Of a DNA stretch of 64,000 bases, positions 43,077 through 52,279 are shown piece after piece. Numbering within the stretch: position 1 is the first letter of the stretch; every line of letters starts with the position of its first letter. A program made the position numbers and the translations under genes. The notes below the pieces were generated by a model. It was not told the DNA's origin and ran no database searches. It saw nothing but the letters and a program-made list of their open reading frames with translations. This stretch comes from Salipiger profundus. GTDB taxonomy: Bacteria; Pseudomonadota; Alphaproteobacteria; Rhodobacterales; Rhodobacteraceae. The stretch covers positions 38,838-102,837 of the forward strand of contig NZ_CP014801.1 in NCBI RefSeq assembly GCF_001969385.1, read 5' to 3'.

Positions 43077-44000
43077 ATGGCCAAATCCAGCAAGCCAAAG
43101 TTCGACGCCGCGGCATCGATCACCAACGAACTCATTAAGATCATCGACCGGGGTGTGCTGCCCTGGCGCAAGCCATGGACGGTCGGCGGCAGTTCCGTGC
43201 CGCTCCGCCAGAACGGCGAACCCTATCAGGGCGTCAACAACTTCTTGCTGACCATGCGCACCATGATGGCCGGATACACCTCGCCCTACTGGATGACGTT
43301 GAGGCAGGCGAACGAGCTCGATGCGAAAGTCATCAAGGGCTCGAAGTCTTCGGTGGTCGTCTATTACGGAACGGCCGAGCGCGAACAGGTCGAAAGCGCC
43401 CACGGCGGCGAGGCGGAAACCGAAGACCCCAAAACCATTCCCTTCCTGAAATCCTACCGCGTCTTTAACGCCGATCAGATCGAGGGGTTGGACCCTCGCT
43501 TTCATCCCGTTGCGGCCGAACCGGAAGTTCATCCCGCCCGCGCACCGATCCCGCATATGCAGAGCTTCTTCGAGGCAATCGGTGCCAATGTCAGCTTCTC
43601 TGGTCGCGAAGCATGTTATGTCCCGAACCTCGACAAGATTTATATGCCACCGATCGAGCTCTTCGAGAACCCGCGGAATTTCTACGCCGTCTGGGGTCAC
43701 GAGCTGGGTCACTGGACGAAACCCCGACACCGCCTGAACCGCAGCTATGGCGATGCTCGGTTCGGGAACACGGCCTATGCCCGCGAAGAGATTGTGGCTG
43801 AGCTTTGCACGGTGTTTTTGGGTCAGAAGCTGGGGTTCTCCGCGCATACGCTGGAGCTGAACGCGGCCTATCTCGACAACTGGGTCCGCGTACTCCGCTC
43901 GGACAAGCGGGCGATCTTCAAACATGCGGCGGACGCGCAGCGCGCCTGCGACTATCTCGTCGCCGCGTCGGAGGCGGGGCAGGGGGAACAGGCCGCTTGA
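43077..44000 (+). CDS. ardC: ArdC-type antirestriction protein
   Basis: This 307-residue protein resembles ArdC: an N-terminal ssDNA-binding domain (residues 8-130; WRKPWTVGG, NGEPYQGVNNFLLTM, then KGSKSSVVVYYG) and a C-terminal metallopeptidase-like domain with HELGH at residues 208-212 and a distant Glu in AREEIVAELCTVFLG. ArdC proteins protect incoming plasmid DNA from restriction. GGAG precedes the ATG by six bases. It is the first gene of the right-hand backbone block and has the shared leader motif 130 bases upstream. Confidence 0.85.
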   Translation: MAKSSKPKFDAAASITNELIKIIDRGVLPWRKPWTVGGSSVPLRQNGEPYQGVNNFLLTMRTMMAGYTSPYWMTLRQANELDAKVIKGSKSSVVVYYGTAEREQVESAHGGEAETEDPKTIPFLKSYRVFNADQIEGLDPRFHPVAAEPEVHPARAPIPHMQSFFEAIGANVSFSGREACYVPNLDKIYMPPIELFENPRNFYAVWGHELGHWTKPRHRLNRSYGDARFGNTAYAREEIVAELCTVFLGQKLGFSAHTLELNAAYLDNWVRVLRSDKRAIFKHAADAQRACDYLVAASEAGQGEQAA

Positions 44001-44040
44001 GGCCGGGGCTGTCCGGGCTGGTAGGGCGTGGTGAAAGGAA

Positions 44041-44052
44041 AAGCTGGCTTTG
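44041..44052 (+). promoter_or_regulatory. Shared leader motif, copy 2 (before DUF3768 gene)
   Basis: AAAGCTGGCTTT, in the context GAAAGG before and GGG after, lies 39 bases upstream of the DUF3768 start. Confidence 0.5.
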
Positions 44053-44090
44053 GGTCAGGTGTTTTCAACACATCCCGAAAGGACAGACCC

Positions 44091-44480
44091 ATGAGCCGTG
44101 CCGAACCCGCAGATTATCCCGGGCCGAGTGCCACCGTTATCGCCGCCCAGAACGATGCCTTCCGCAGATTTGCCTGCCTCGGGATTGCCCCGGATCAAGC
44201 GATCCAGGGCCGGCTGGTTGTAACCCAGTCCCTGATCGAGGCAGGCGATGGTTTCGTGACGGAAGCCGTGAAGGCCACCGGTGCGTTCGATAGATTCGAG
44301 CCCGACAATGACCCCGAAGGTTGGCACGATTTCGGGGCGGTGACGATCCGTGGTGAAACCGTGTTCTGGAAACTGGATCTGTATGAGGCCAGTTCCGACT
44401 ATCGCTATGGAGCGGAGACGCCCGAGAACCCCGAGACCACCATGCGCGTGCTGACCGTCATGATGGCGCGCGACTGGTAG
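44091..44480 (+). CDS. DUF3768 family protein
   Basis: This 129-residue protein shows the DUF3768 pattern: AAQNDAFRRF at the start, VVTQSLIEAGDGFVTEAVKA, then FEPDNDPEGWHDFGAV and VFWKLDLYEASSDY, ending TMRVLTVMMARDW. These small proteins are frequent beside ParB-like genes on plasmids. ATG 44091 follows AAAGGACAG. The function is unknown. Confidence 0.78.
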   Translation: MSRAEPADYPGPSATVIAAQNDAFRRFACLGIAPDQAIQGRLVVTQSLIEAGDGFVTEAVKATGAFDRFEPDNDPEGWHDFGAVTIRGETVFWKLDLYEASSDYRYGAETPENPETTMRVLTVMMARDW

Positions 44481-44512
44481 GGCAGGCCGCACCCCAACCT
44501 TCCATCACCGAC

Positions 44513-44552
44513 AGGCCCGCTGACCCTCCAAAAGGGAAAGTGGGCCTCTTGT
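44513..44552 (+). terminator. Terminator-like hairpin after the DUF3768 gene
   Basis: AGGCCCGCT pairs with AGTGGGCCT (one G-U pair), with an inner CCCT/AGGG stem, followed by CTCTTGTCC. The T run is weak, so this may be an attenuator. Confidence 0.45.
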
Positions 44553-44631
44553 CCTGTTGGTTCCCGGATCCGGGGATCGGTCAGGCCGCCCGGGACGTCC
44601 GGGTGGCGCAGAACCCAGAGAAGGACATCTC

Positions 44632-46605
44632 ATGACACAAGCGTTCAAACCCGTTTCCGTCGCCATCGGCGATCTCGTCGCCCATCCCGCAAACGTGCGG
44701 ACCAACTCCCCCGAAACCTACGCCTCTGAGAATATCGCGCATCTCAAGGCCAGCATTGCCGTATTGGGCCTCCTGCAACCGCTGCTCGTCCAGAAGATCG
44801 ACGGCAAGTTCGGGGTGCTCGCCGGTGGCCGTCGTCACGCGGCCCTGCTGGAACTTGCTGCGGACAAGACCGCCAAGGGCTTCACCAATCGCACGAAGAT
44901 CGATTGCCGCCTGGTCCCCGACGATTGTGATGTGACCACCGCGCTCTCGCTCGCCGAAAACATCACCCAGGCGCCGATGAATGCCATCGACGAGTTTGAG
45001 GCCTTCGCGCGGATGATGGAGGTCGATGGCCAGACGCCGGAAACCATCGCCAGGACCTTCGGTACCACGGTTGCCGCTGTCAAAGGCCGTCTACGCTACG
45101 GGCTCATCCATCCCGACATCCGCGCTGCGGCCCGCGCCAAGTTGATCACGCTCGATACGATGAAGGCCTTCGCCGATCACCCGAGCCAAGAGGTGCAACG
45201 CGAGGTCTTCGATGCGCTGACCAAGGAGGACAGCTACCTGCAGGCCTATACGGTCCGCAACGCGCTGAAGTCGCGCGGCGTCCAGGTCAGCGACGATATC
45301 GGGGCCTTCGTGCGCAAAGACTACGAGGCGCGCGGCGGTGCAATCGCGGCCGATCTGCTGGACGAGCATTCCGTGCTCGAGGATTCCGCGCTGGTCGAAA
45401 CGATCCTGCTGGAAAAACTCGCCGCCGCCGCCGAAGAGGCGCGGGCAGAGATCGGCTTTGCCTGGGCCGATGCGGTCATCCAGTACGACTATGCCGCCAT
45501 GGCGGATTATGGCCGGGTCTATCCGGGTCCGGTCGAACCCGATGAGAAGGGTTCAAGGCGCGTCGACGAGATCACCGCCGAGCTTGAGAAACTCGAACAC
45601 GAGATGGAGAACGAAGAGCTCGAGGATGAGGCGTACAATGAACTCTACGAACGCGTGGACGCGCTGGAAGCCGAGGCGCGGGACCTCCAGGAGGCCTATG
45701 GCAAAGAGGATCTTGCCCGTTCCGGCGTGATCGCCTCCTGGTCGCATGGCAAGATCTCCCTGCATCTCGGGATGGTGCGCCCTGAAGACAAGGCGGCGCG
45801 GTCTGGCAAAGGCACCGGCGCACCGAGCGACAAGGGCGCCGTAGACGGCGATGAGATCACCTATCCCGCCTCGCTCACCGAGGACCTGAAGACCGAGCGG
45901 GCGATGGCGCTCGGCGCGGCCATGGCGATGCATCCAGAGGCGACGCTCGACCTCACGCTCTTCAAATTGGTCACGGATGTGCTGACCAGCGGTATGGGCG
46001 TCACCCAGGCGATCAAGGTCGATGCGCGCCAGGAGTATCGTACCCACGCCAAAATGGACGAGATCGACGGTACTTCGCTCGAACAGGTGGCCGAGGCCCA
46101 TGACGCACTCGACCTCTCCTGGGCCGATGACGCGAAATCCCCCGCCGACCAGTTCGCGCTCTTCCGGGCGCTCGACGCAGGCGAGAAGGCGAAACTCGTG
46201 GCCTATGCCACGGCGGCAACCACGCAATCCTGCTTCTCACGGGACCGGCAGCGCGACAGCCTGATGTACGATTTCGAGGTGGAGATCATGCCGGACATCC
46301 GGGCGCATTGGACACCGAACGCTGCACTCTTCAACCGCTTCAAGAAGGCCTGGCTTCTGAAGATCCTCGGCGAGGAGTTGGGCCTTGTACAAGAGGCGGT
46401 GACCCTGGCCTCTTCGACCAAGAAGCAAGTCGTCGAATTCTGCGACAAGCTTTTCGCCGAGCCCTTCGCCACGCTGACGGAGGCGCAGCGGGCGGCGGTC
46501 GCGGCCTGGTGCCCGCCGATGATGCAGACGGCAGGTGTCGAGCCGGTTGATGCCAGCGAGGCCGAGACGCCCGAAGTCGAAACCGAGGTCGCAGAAGCGG
46601 CCTGA
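44632..46605 (+). CDS. Large ParB-like plasmid protein
   Basis: This 657-residue protein has a ParB N-terminal domain (residues 8-115) with VLGLLQPLLVQKIDGKFGVL, AGGRRHAALLEL and LSLAENITQAPMNAIDEFEA, followed by a helix-turn-helix (TPETIARTFGTTVAAVKGRL). A long acidic helical middle (EKLEHEMENEELEDEAYNEL) leads to an unrecognised C-terminal half. It is a separate family from RepB and is typical of large plasmid backbones. AAGGA precedes the ATG. A hairpin (GCGACCCGC/GCGGGTCGC) follows the stop. It may act in DNA transfer or stability. Confidence 0.8.
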   Translation: MTQAFKPVSVAIGDLVAHPANVRTNSPETYASENIAHLKASIAVLGLLQPLLVQKIDGKFGVLAGGRRHAALLELAADKTAKGFTNRTKIDCRLVPDDCDVTTALSLAENITQAPMNAIDEFEAFARMMEVDGQTPETIARTFGTTVAAVKGRLRYGLIHPDIRAAARAKLITLDTMKAFADHPSQEVQREVFDALTKEDSYLQAYTVRNALKSRGVQVSDDIGAFVRKDYEARGGAIAADLLDEHSVLEDSALVETILLEKLAAAAEEARAEIGFAWADAVIQYDYAAMADYGRVYPGPVEPDEKGSRRVDEITAELEKLEHEMENEELEDEAYNELYERVDALEAEARDLQEAYGKEDLARSGVIASWSHGKISLHLGMVRPEDKAARSGKGTGAPSDKGAVDGDEITYPASLTEDLKTERAMALGAAMAMHPEATLDLTLFKLVTDVLTSGMGVTQAIKVDARQEYRTHAKMDEIDGTSLEQVAEAHDALDLSWADDAKSPADQFALFRALDAGEKAKLVAYATAATTQSCFSRDRQRDSLMYDFEVEIMPDIRAHWTPNAALFNRFKKAWLLKILGEELGLVQEAVTLASSTKKQVVEFCDKLFAEPFATLTEAQRAAVAAWCPPMMQTAGVEPVDASEAETPEVETEVAEAA

Positions 46606-46675
46606 CCCTACAGGCGACCCGCACCGAAACGTAGGCGCGGGTCGCACCCTCCCCTCCATCTTACAGGTAAATCCC

Positions 46676-47269
46676 ATGTCCCTTCTTAGTTTCACCGCGG
46701 CGAGCGTCGCGGCGCAGATCGCGCATGCGCGCGGCTGCTCCACCTTCCTGCCGAATTGGAACGGGCCGGTCGGCCAACCCGCCCTGATCCTGATCGTCGG
46801 CACTGGCGTCCATCTGCGCTCGAACGGGATCGACGGCAGGACCACGCGGATCGTCACCACCGAACACGCCGATCCCTCCTTCGCATTTGCCGATGGCATC
46901 AACCCGTTCCGCGATCCGGATTGGATGGCGGCGCGGCAGGCGGCGTTTCGCGATCTGACGGGCCAGTTCTACACCGACATTCTCGATGACGTGCAGATGC
47001 TGATCGACCGCGGTCACGACACTATCCGGCTGGCAACCGATGGCCACACGATCTGCGTTTTCCTGCGCCGCGCCGCCGACTACCTGATCGGCGGCACCTA
47101 CGACGTGCCCTCCGGTCTCGGCGGGACGTTCCGGGTGATCCTGAAGGACGCCACCGACACCCACGCCCTCGTGCAGAATAGCGGCAATTGCGAGGATTTC
47201 GACGAGATGCTGCCCTACCGGGTGCCGCTCGACGCGCTCATCGAAATCGATGACCGGAGGGTGGCTTAG
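46676..47269 (+). CDS. Unknown plasmid backbone protein
   Basis: This 197-residue protein is not recognised. It starts MSLLSFTAASVAAQIAHARG and has beta-like parts (ALILIVGTGVHLRSNGID; HTICVFLRRAADYLIGGTYD) with an acidic C-terminus. Codon use matches its neighbours. It follows the ParB-like gene with a 70-base gap and is the last backbone gene before the IS1111-type insertion. The original downstream neighbour was probably the gene at 52584. Confidence 0.6.
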   Translation: MSLLSFTAASVAAQIAHARGCSTFLPNWNGPVGQPALILIVGTGVHLRSNGIDGRTTRIVTTEHADPSFAFADGINPFRDPDWMAARQAAFRDLTGQFYTDILDDVQMLIDRGHDTIRLATDGHTICVFLRRAADYLIGGTYDVPSGLGGTFRVILKDATDTHALVQNSGNCEDFDEMLPYRVPLDALIEIDDRRVA

Positions 47270-47327
47270 CGCCCTTTCTCACAATCGAATCGCCAATACC
47301 CTGCCGCGCTTCGCGCTCTTGATGGTG

Positions 47328-47338
47328 TGGACGCCCCC
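47328..47338. repeat. IS1111-type subterminal inverted repeat, left
   Basis: TGGACGCCCCC matches the inverse GGGGGCGTCCA at 52521-52531. Subterminal repeats of this kind are typical of the IS1111 subgroup of IS110. Confidence 0.6.
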
Positions 47339-47397
47339 TCACGGCATCGCTGTGCCAAGGTAGCGGTGTCGAAATTCGCTACGAGGAGGAAGCGTCC

Positions 47398-47652
47398 ATG
47401 GAGAAGGTTAGCATTGTAGGGCTGGATATTGCCAAGAGTTCGTTTCACGCGCATGGCGCGGCGGCAAATGGATCTAAGGTCTTTAGCAAGGCGTTGCCGC
47501 GAGGGCGGGTGCTAGAGTTTTTCGGTCAGATTGAGCCTTGCACCATCGCTTTGGAGGCTTGCGCGGGTGCGCATCACTGGAGCCGGGAGCTTTCCAGACT
47601 TGGCCACGATGTCAGGCTCATCGCCCCGCAATACGTCAAACCCTATGTGAAG
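47398..47652 (+). pseudogene. IS1111-type transposase, 5' part (interrupted)
   Basis: This is the N-terminal 85 codons of an IS110/IS1111 transposase: GLDIAKSSFHAHG with the first catalytic Asp, IALEACAGAHHWSRELSRLG with the Glu, and APQYVKPYVK. The frame stops at 47653-47655 in the inserted RIT sequence. The gene continues at 51509 with RQKNDANDAEAIAEAAS, and the join KPYVK-RQKND is exactly the usual family sequence. GAGGAGGAAG lies before the ATG. Confidence 0.85.
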
Positions 47653-47672
47653 TAATGGAGAGGTGATCATTA

Positions 47673-47707
47673 CTTCACTTATCATCAGGTGGCCGTAATG
47701 CGGAGGA
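47673..47707. repeat. RIT terminal inverted repeat, left
   Basis: Thirty-five bases starting CTTCACTTATCATCAGG are the exact inverse of 51474-51508. A second internal copy of TCCTCCGCATTA lies at about 47749. Confidence 0.85.
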
Positions 47708-47762
47708 ACCTGCGCAGACTTGCTGGTTGCCGGCGTTTTCGCCCACATTCCTCCGCATTATT

Positions 47763-48767
47763 TCAGAGCGTGTCGAGCCAGGCGAGCAGGCTCGCATCCC
47801 GTTTCCATGACGGCGGTTGAACTGTCGTTGCCGGCAGGCTGACTTGGTCCAGTGCCTTTCGTTTCGTTTCCAGGTTCGCCTTCGCGTAATGGTTGGTGGT
47901 GTCGAGGCTCACGTGGCCAAGCCAGCTGCGGATGACCGTGACGTCGACACCGGCCGAGACAAGATGCACGGCGGTGGCGTGGCGGAAGCTGTGCGGCGTC
48001 ACATGTTTGGTGTGCAGCAATGGCTCGGTTCCGGCCGCCGCTTTCACATAGCCCGCAAGCTTGAACCGGACGCCCGAGGCACTGAGCGGCTCACCATAGC
48101 GGTTCACGAACAGCCGCTGGTCCGGTGCTCGCGGTTTTCGTTCCAATAGCGTTTTCAACAGCAGCACGGTTTCTGGCCAGAGCGGACAGATGCGTTCCTT
48201 GCGGCCCTTGCCTGTCAGCCGCACGCAACTTGGGCTCTCGAACCGGATCATATCGGGGCACAGGTCGAGCGCTTCCTGTATTCGTGCGCCGCTGTTGTAA
48301 AGGAACGAGAGCAGCGTGTGATCGCGCATGCCTTCGAGGGTCGAGCGGTCTGGCTGGGCAAGGATCGCTGCCACTTCCGCCGGTTCCAGATAACAGGGTT
48401 CCGATACCGGTGCTCGCTTGACCGGGATGTTGAGGATTTCCGCGCATTGAGCGACCGATGCTGGATCTCTGGTCGCCACGAAGTTGAAGAAGCTGCGGAT
48501 CGCGGCAAGCCGGCAGTTGCGCGTGCCGATTGTGCCGCCGCGCTCCTGTTCAGTGTGCCTCAGGAACGCAGCAACGTCGCGGGCAGTCAGATCGGCCAGC
48601 GTGATCATCGCAACCGTCTTTTTGGTGCGCTGCGCAGTGAACCGCAGGAACAGCCGCCAGGTGTCGCGGTAGGATCGGACCGTATGGACGGAGGCGTTCC
48701 GCTGCTCAACAAGCCACTCATAGAAGAACGCGCGCATCAGGTTCGGGAACGGGTTCGCCTTGTTCAT
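47763..48767 (-). CDS. ritC: RIT tyrosine recombinase C
   Basis: This 334-residue tyrosine recombinase is the third gene of the trio. An N-terminal core-binding domain (residues 5-105, SVHTVRSYRDTWRLFLRFTA) precedes the catalytic domain. Active-site parts are NSGARIQEALDL with the first Arg, THKVTPHSFRHATAVHL-type VTPHSFRHATAVHL with His-x-x-Arg, and WLGHVSLDTTNHYAK with His and the Tyr nucleophile. ATG 48767 overlaps the ritB stop by ATGA. The three enzymes probably act as one complex. Confidence 0.88.
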   Translation of the reverse strand: MNKANPFPNLMRAFFYEWLVEQRNASVHTVRSYRDTWRLFLRFTAQRTKKTVAMITLADLTARDVAAFLRHTEQERGGTIGTRNCRLAAIRSFFNFVATRDPASVAQCAEILNIPVKRAPVSEPCYLEPAEVAAILAQPDRSTLEGMRDHTLLSFLYNSGARIQEALDLCPDMIRFESPSCVRLTGKGRKERICPLWPETVLLLKTLLERKPRAPDQRLFVNRYGEPLSASGVRFKLAGYVKAAAGTEPLLHTKHVTPHSFRHATAVHLVSAGVDVTVIRSWLGHVSLDTTNHYAKANLETKRKALDQVSLPATTVQPPSWKRDASLLAWLDTL

Positions 48768-50134
48768 GACCTCACCCCCTGCCCAAGGTCGAGGCATGGT
48801 GCTCCCACGGCTCTGAACCGTTCGCTGGCGTGATGCAGAAGATCCTGCGTGACGGTGATGTAGACCAGGGTGGAATTGATATCCCGATGCCCGAGGTAAG
48901 TCGCGAGGAACGGCAGCCGGTCCTGCGGATTGATGCCCGCTTTGTACCATTCCAAGATGCGGTTCACGACCATCGAGTGGCGCAGATCGTGAACGCGCGG
49001 CCCGGTTCGCCCTTGCAGTGGCTTGAACCCGGCGCGCCGTGTGACGTTAGTGAGCAGCCAGGTGATCATTTCCGGCGTGTAGCGGCGGGTGCGGCCCTGC
49101 TCGTGCCAGAACAGACCGGCACATGGATCCTGCGATGCGCCGGCACGGCGCCGGGCTTTGATATAGGCTCGAAGCTCGACCACCACGCTGGCGGGCAGCG
49201 GCAGGATCCTGGTTTTGAAGAACTTCGTTTGGCGAACCGTGATCGTACCGCTCTGGAGATTGATGTCGCCAAGATCGAGACGGGCAAGCTCGCCCCGCCG
49301 CAAGCCTGCACAATAGGCCAGCACCAGCATGGTGTAGATCGTCAGCGGGCGAAGTGGTGACCGTGGTGAGGGGAAGGAACGAGCGACGTCGAGCATCCGT
49401 CGTATATCGGCAGGCGAGTAGATGTGGGGCTTGCGCCATTGCTTGACCACGTCCTTCTGCGGTCGCGGGTCCGGCCTGCGTGATGGGATCGATGGGTCCC
49501 GGTGACGGAAGATTTTCGTCAGGGTGCGCCTGAGATTTTCACATTCGACGGCGTGATTGCGCGTGGATTTCGCCGCCGCCCAGTGTGTGAGCATCACCCC
49601 GACCGGCTGCTCCTGGAGCGCCGGGTTCAGCTGCAGGAACTGGTCAAATCTCAACAACCGGGCAGACTGCGAAGTGTATTTGTACCCCCGGTTCCGCATC
49701 AGCGCGACGTGCTCAGCCAAAACCTCTCCCAGCACGCTGCCGAACGGCCGGGGCCGACGCAACTCGGCAAGGGCCTTTTCCGGATCGTGCGATGCCAGAG
49801 CGCGCCAGACTGGCATGCACTGCTTGATACTGCATGCTTCGCGCAGGGTGGTGACGGGATTGCGCTCGATCGCCTCGGTAATCAGAAGGTGATCGAGGAA
49901 CCTGTCAACGATGCGGGTGCGGTGCAGCAGCGTAGTCGCTGCCCAGCATTCAGCCGATACCCGCAGCCACGCGACCAGCACATCCTGACCAAGTTCGCTG
50001 TGATGCTCGGCGACGTCCTGGAAGCCGTGCAAGACCTGCCGGTAGCAGGTTCGACTTTTCATGCTGCGCAGACCAAGGCCGGTGAGATGGTGGTCAATGA
50101 TCGTGCGATCGGGATCGGGCCAGCGAGCGGTCAT
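48764..50134 (-). CDS. ritB: RIT tyrosine recombinase B
   Basis: This 456-residue tyrosine recombinase is the middle gene. Catalytic residues appear in YCAGLRRGELARL (Arg), VHDLRHSMVVNRI (His-x-x-Arg) and YLGHRDINSTLVYI (His and Tyr). It has a longer N-terminal region than its neighbours (about 240 residues before the catalytic domain). Both ends overlap neighbours by four bases, which links translation of all three. Confidence 0.88.
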   Translation of the reverse strand: MTARWPDPDRTIIDHHLTGLGLRSMKSRTCYRQVLHGFQDVAEHHSELGQDVLVAWLRVSAECWAATTLLHRTRIVDRFLDHLLITEAIERNPVTTLREACSIKQCMPVWRALASHDPEKALAELRRPRPFGSVLGEVLAEHVALMRNRGYKYTSQSARLLRFDQFLQLNPALQEQPVGVMLTHWAAAKSTRNHAVECENLRRTLTKIFRHRDPSIPSRRPDPRPQKDVVKQWRKPHIYSPADIRRMLDVARSFPSPRSPLRPLTIYTMLVLAYCAGLRRGELARLDLGDINLQSGTITVRQTKFFKTRILPLPASVVVELRAYIKARRRAGASQDPCAGLFWHEQGRTRRYTPEMITWLLTNVTRRAGFKPLQGRTGPRVHDLRHSMVVNRILEWYKAGINPQDRLPFLATYLGHRDINSTLVYITVTQDLLHHASERFRAVGAPCLDLGQGVRS

Positions 50135-51363
50135 GCCAGCCCCTCCGCACCCGGCACATCAAGCGCAATGGCCCTGAGATCCTCGGTGGCAAGCTTGAGG
50201 TAGGGGGCCGTCGACGCGGTTGAGCGATGCCCCAAAAGGTCGCCGATGACTTTTTGCGGAACTGACGTGCGCAGCATCTCGACCGCACGCGCATGGCGGA
50301 AGATATGCGGCCCGCATTTGCCTGGCGGCTTGATGCCGGCATCGCAGAGCCGCCGTCGAACCAGACTGTATAGCTTCTCGAGCTTGCGATAGGGCGCGCG
50401 CGTGCGGATGAAGACTTCCCTGGCAGCGGTCGCTGGCCGTCCGGAACGCAGATAGGTGAGAACGGCCTCGCCCGCAGGCACCATCAGGGGCAGGAACGAG
50501 CAGGCTCCCGTTTTGCTGTGACGGACACGGATGGTTTCGCTCCGCCAGTCGATGTCCTCAATCCGCAGATTGCGGATTTCTCCAGACCGCAGCCCATAGG
50601 TTGCAAGGAGTTGCAAGATTGCGTAGTCCCGCAGCCCCGCCGGTGTCCTGTCCGCCCTCGCGCTTTCCAGTACCGCGGCGATCTGGTCCCGTTCCAGGAT
50701 CGAGGGTACACCTTCATAGGCGTAGAGCAACGGCGCGATGATGTGCGGCGACAGGTCGGTCGCAATGTGGCCCGCCCTATAGAGGTGACGCAGCAGCGAA
50801 CGAAGCCGCTCCGCAACAGATTTCAGCGAGCTGCGCGTCAGCTTCAATGCACGCAGGTCCATATAGCGGTCGGTGTCGTCGATACTTAGATCCATCAGAC
50901 CTTCGGCACCGCATCGTTCGAGGTGCCAGGCCAGGAAGTGTCGGGCTTCCCACAGGAGCGCATGGATGCTGGGCCGGGCAAGGCCACGCTCATCGAGAAG
51001 CCAGGCCTCGTACTCGTTACAGATCGCAAATCGCAACGCGTCGGCCGCACAGGCCGCATTTGTAGCCGGTGGCCATCGGCCCTGCACAAGCCGCAGCAGC
51101 GCGTGAATACCCGCGCAGGGAATTTGGTGCCAGCGCGGACCAGGAAGGCGGCCGTGACGGCGCTGGAACAGCGCGACCGCTTCGCGCAGGTATTGCTCCA
51201 CTTGGGCTTCGGTTACATCTGCGACCGGGATGTTCCGCTGCGCAAGATGGTCAAGAAAGCCGCGCGCGTAGGCGCAGTAATTCCTGACCACCACCGGGCT
51301 GTATCCTTGGCTGGTCAGTACGGTTTCGAGTTCGGTGATTACTTGGCGATCGGCTTTTGTCAT
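50131..51363 (-). CDS. ritA: RIT tyrosine recombinase A
   Basis: This 410-residue tyrosine recombinase is the first gene transcribed. The catalytic motifs are TYGLRSGEIRNL (Arg), GPHIFRHARAVEML (His-x-x-Arg) and LLGHRSTASTAPYLK (His and Tyr). GGAGGAGCC lies upstream of the ATG. The promoter lies in the 51364-51473 region between the inner and outer repeats, so recombinase binding may control expression. In known RIT elements the three enzymes are of different subfamilies, as here. Confidence 0.88.
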   Translation of the reverse strand: MTKADRQVITELETVLTSQGYSPVVVRNYCAYARGFLDHLAQRNIPVADVTEAQVEQYLREAVALFQRRHGRLPGPRWHQIPCAGIHALLRLVQGRWPPATNAACAADALRFAICNEYEAWLLDERGLARPSIHALLWEARHFLAWHLERCGAEGLMDLSIDDTDRYMDLRALKLTRSSLKSVAERLRSLLRHLYRAGHIATDLSPHIIAPLLYAYEGVPSILERDQIAAVLESARADRTPAGLRDYAILQLLATYGLRSGEIRNLRIEDIDWRSETIRVRHSKTGACSFLPLMVPAGEAVLTYLRSGRPATAAREVFIRTRAPYRKLEKLYSLVRRRLCDAGIKPPGKCGPHIFRHARAVEMLRTSVPQKVIGDLLGHRSTASTAPYLKLATEDLRAIALDVPGAEGLA

Positions 51364-51473
51364 CGCTGGCTCCTCCGCTGGTCAAACAACCGCAGAGGTT
51401 CGGCCGAAAATAATGCGGAGCAAAGCCGTCGATTGGCGCGGAAATGCGGGGAATTCATGCGCCTGTCCCACAG

Positions 51474-51508
51474 TCCTCCGCATTACGGCCACCTGATGAT
51501 AAGTGAAG
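51474..51508. repeat. RIT terminal inverted repeat, right
   Basis: Thirty-five bases, the exact inverse of 47673-47707, ending in GATAAGTGAAG at the junction with the transposase gene. An internal AATAATGCGGAG lies at about 51408. Confidence 0.85.
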
Positions 51509-52279
51509 CGGCAAAAGAACGATGCGAATGATGCCGAAGCCATCGCTGAAGCAGCGTCCCGACCGACCATGCGCTTTGTGACGACCAAGACAACCGAGCA
51601 ACAAGGTCAGTCGATGGTACTCAAGACCCGCGATCTTTTGACAGGGCAACGTACCCAGGCGATCAACGCATTGCGAGGGCATCTGGCTGAACATGGGATT
51701 GTCGCGCCGAAAGGCCCTCAGCATCTGCCTCGGTTGGAAAAGGCTGTGGCTGAGAATGGAGAACGATTGCCGCCCGAAGTCACCGGCCTTTGCCAAATAT
51801 TCTTCGATCTCATCGCCGGGCTAAGCGCGCGCATTGACGCGCTGACCCGGCAACTTCGACAGATTGCCCGACAGGACGATGTGGCGCGCAGGTTGATGAC
51901 CATGCCGGGGATCGGCCCGGTGACGGCGGTATCGATTGCCGTGCTGGCGGCACCGCCAGAGATGTTCAGCAAGGGGCGCGACTTCGCAGCCTGGATCGGG
52001 CTGGCACCACGCCAGCATTCTACGGGCGGTAAAACAAGGCTGGGCAAGATATCAAAAATGGGTCAGCGCGACCTGCGGCGTTTGCTGATCATCGGTGCAA
52101 TGTCCGCGATCCAAGCCGCGCAAAAACGCGGCGGCGCGCCAGATGGGTCGTGGCTGGCCCGTATGTTGGCTCGCAAACCTAAAATGCTGGTTGCAGTTGC
52201 GCTGGCAAACAAGATGGCGCGGATGGCCTGGGCGATCATGGCTCATGGCGGCGTCTACGAGACCCCTGCCAACGCCTGA
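51509..52279 (+). pseudogene. IS1111-type transposase, 3' part (interrupted)
   Basis: This is the C-terminal 256 codons of the split transposase. It begins with RQKNDANDAEAIAEAAS (catalytic Asp pair) and continues with RRLMTMPGIGPVTAVSIAVL, then GLAPRQHSTGGKTRLGKISK and MGQRDLRRLLIIGAMSAI, the C-terminal catalytic-serine domain. It has no own start or ribosome site at the RIT junction. With the 5' part it makes about 341 residues, a normal IS1111 length. Confidence 0.85.

Larger units (their letters stand above)
47653..51508 (-). mobile_element. RIT element (three tyrosine recombinases)
   Basis: Three overlapping recombinase genes, all minus strand, lie between 35-base perfect inverted repeats (47673-47707 and 51474-51508). 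This is the layout of recombinase-in-trio (RIT) elements. The hexamer GTGAAG occurs at both junctions (47647-47652, 51503-51508). Additional AATGCGGAG copies lie inside each end. The host transposase gene is restored if the element is removed. Confidence 0.85.

Noticed and set aside
44537..44547. Fifth copy of the AAAG-N4-CTTT motif before the ParB-like gene
   Set aside because: Here the sequence reads AAAGTGGGCCT and is one arm of a terminator-like hairpin, so it was not counted.
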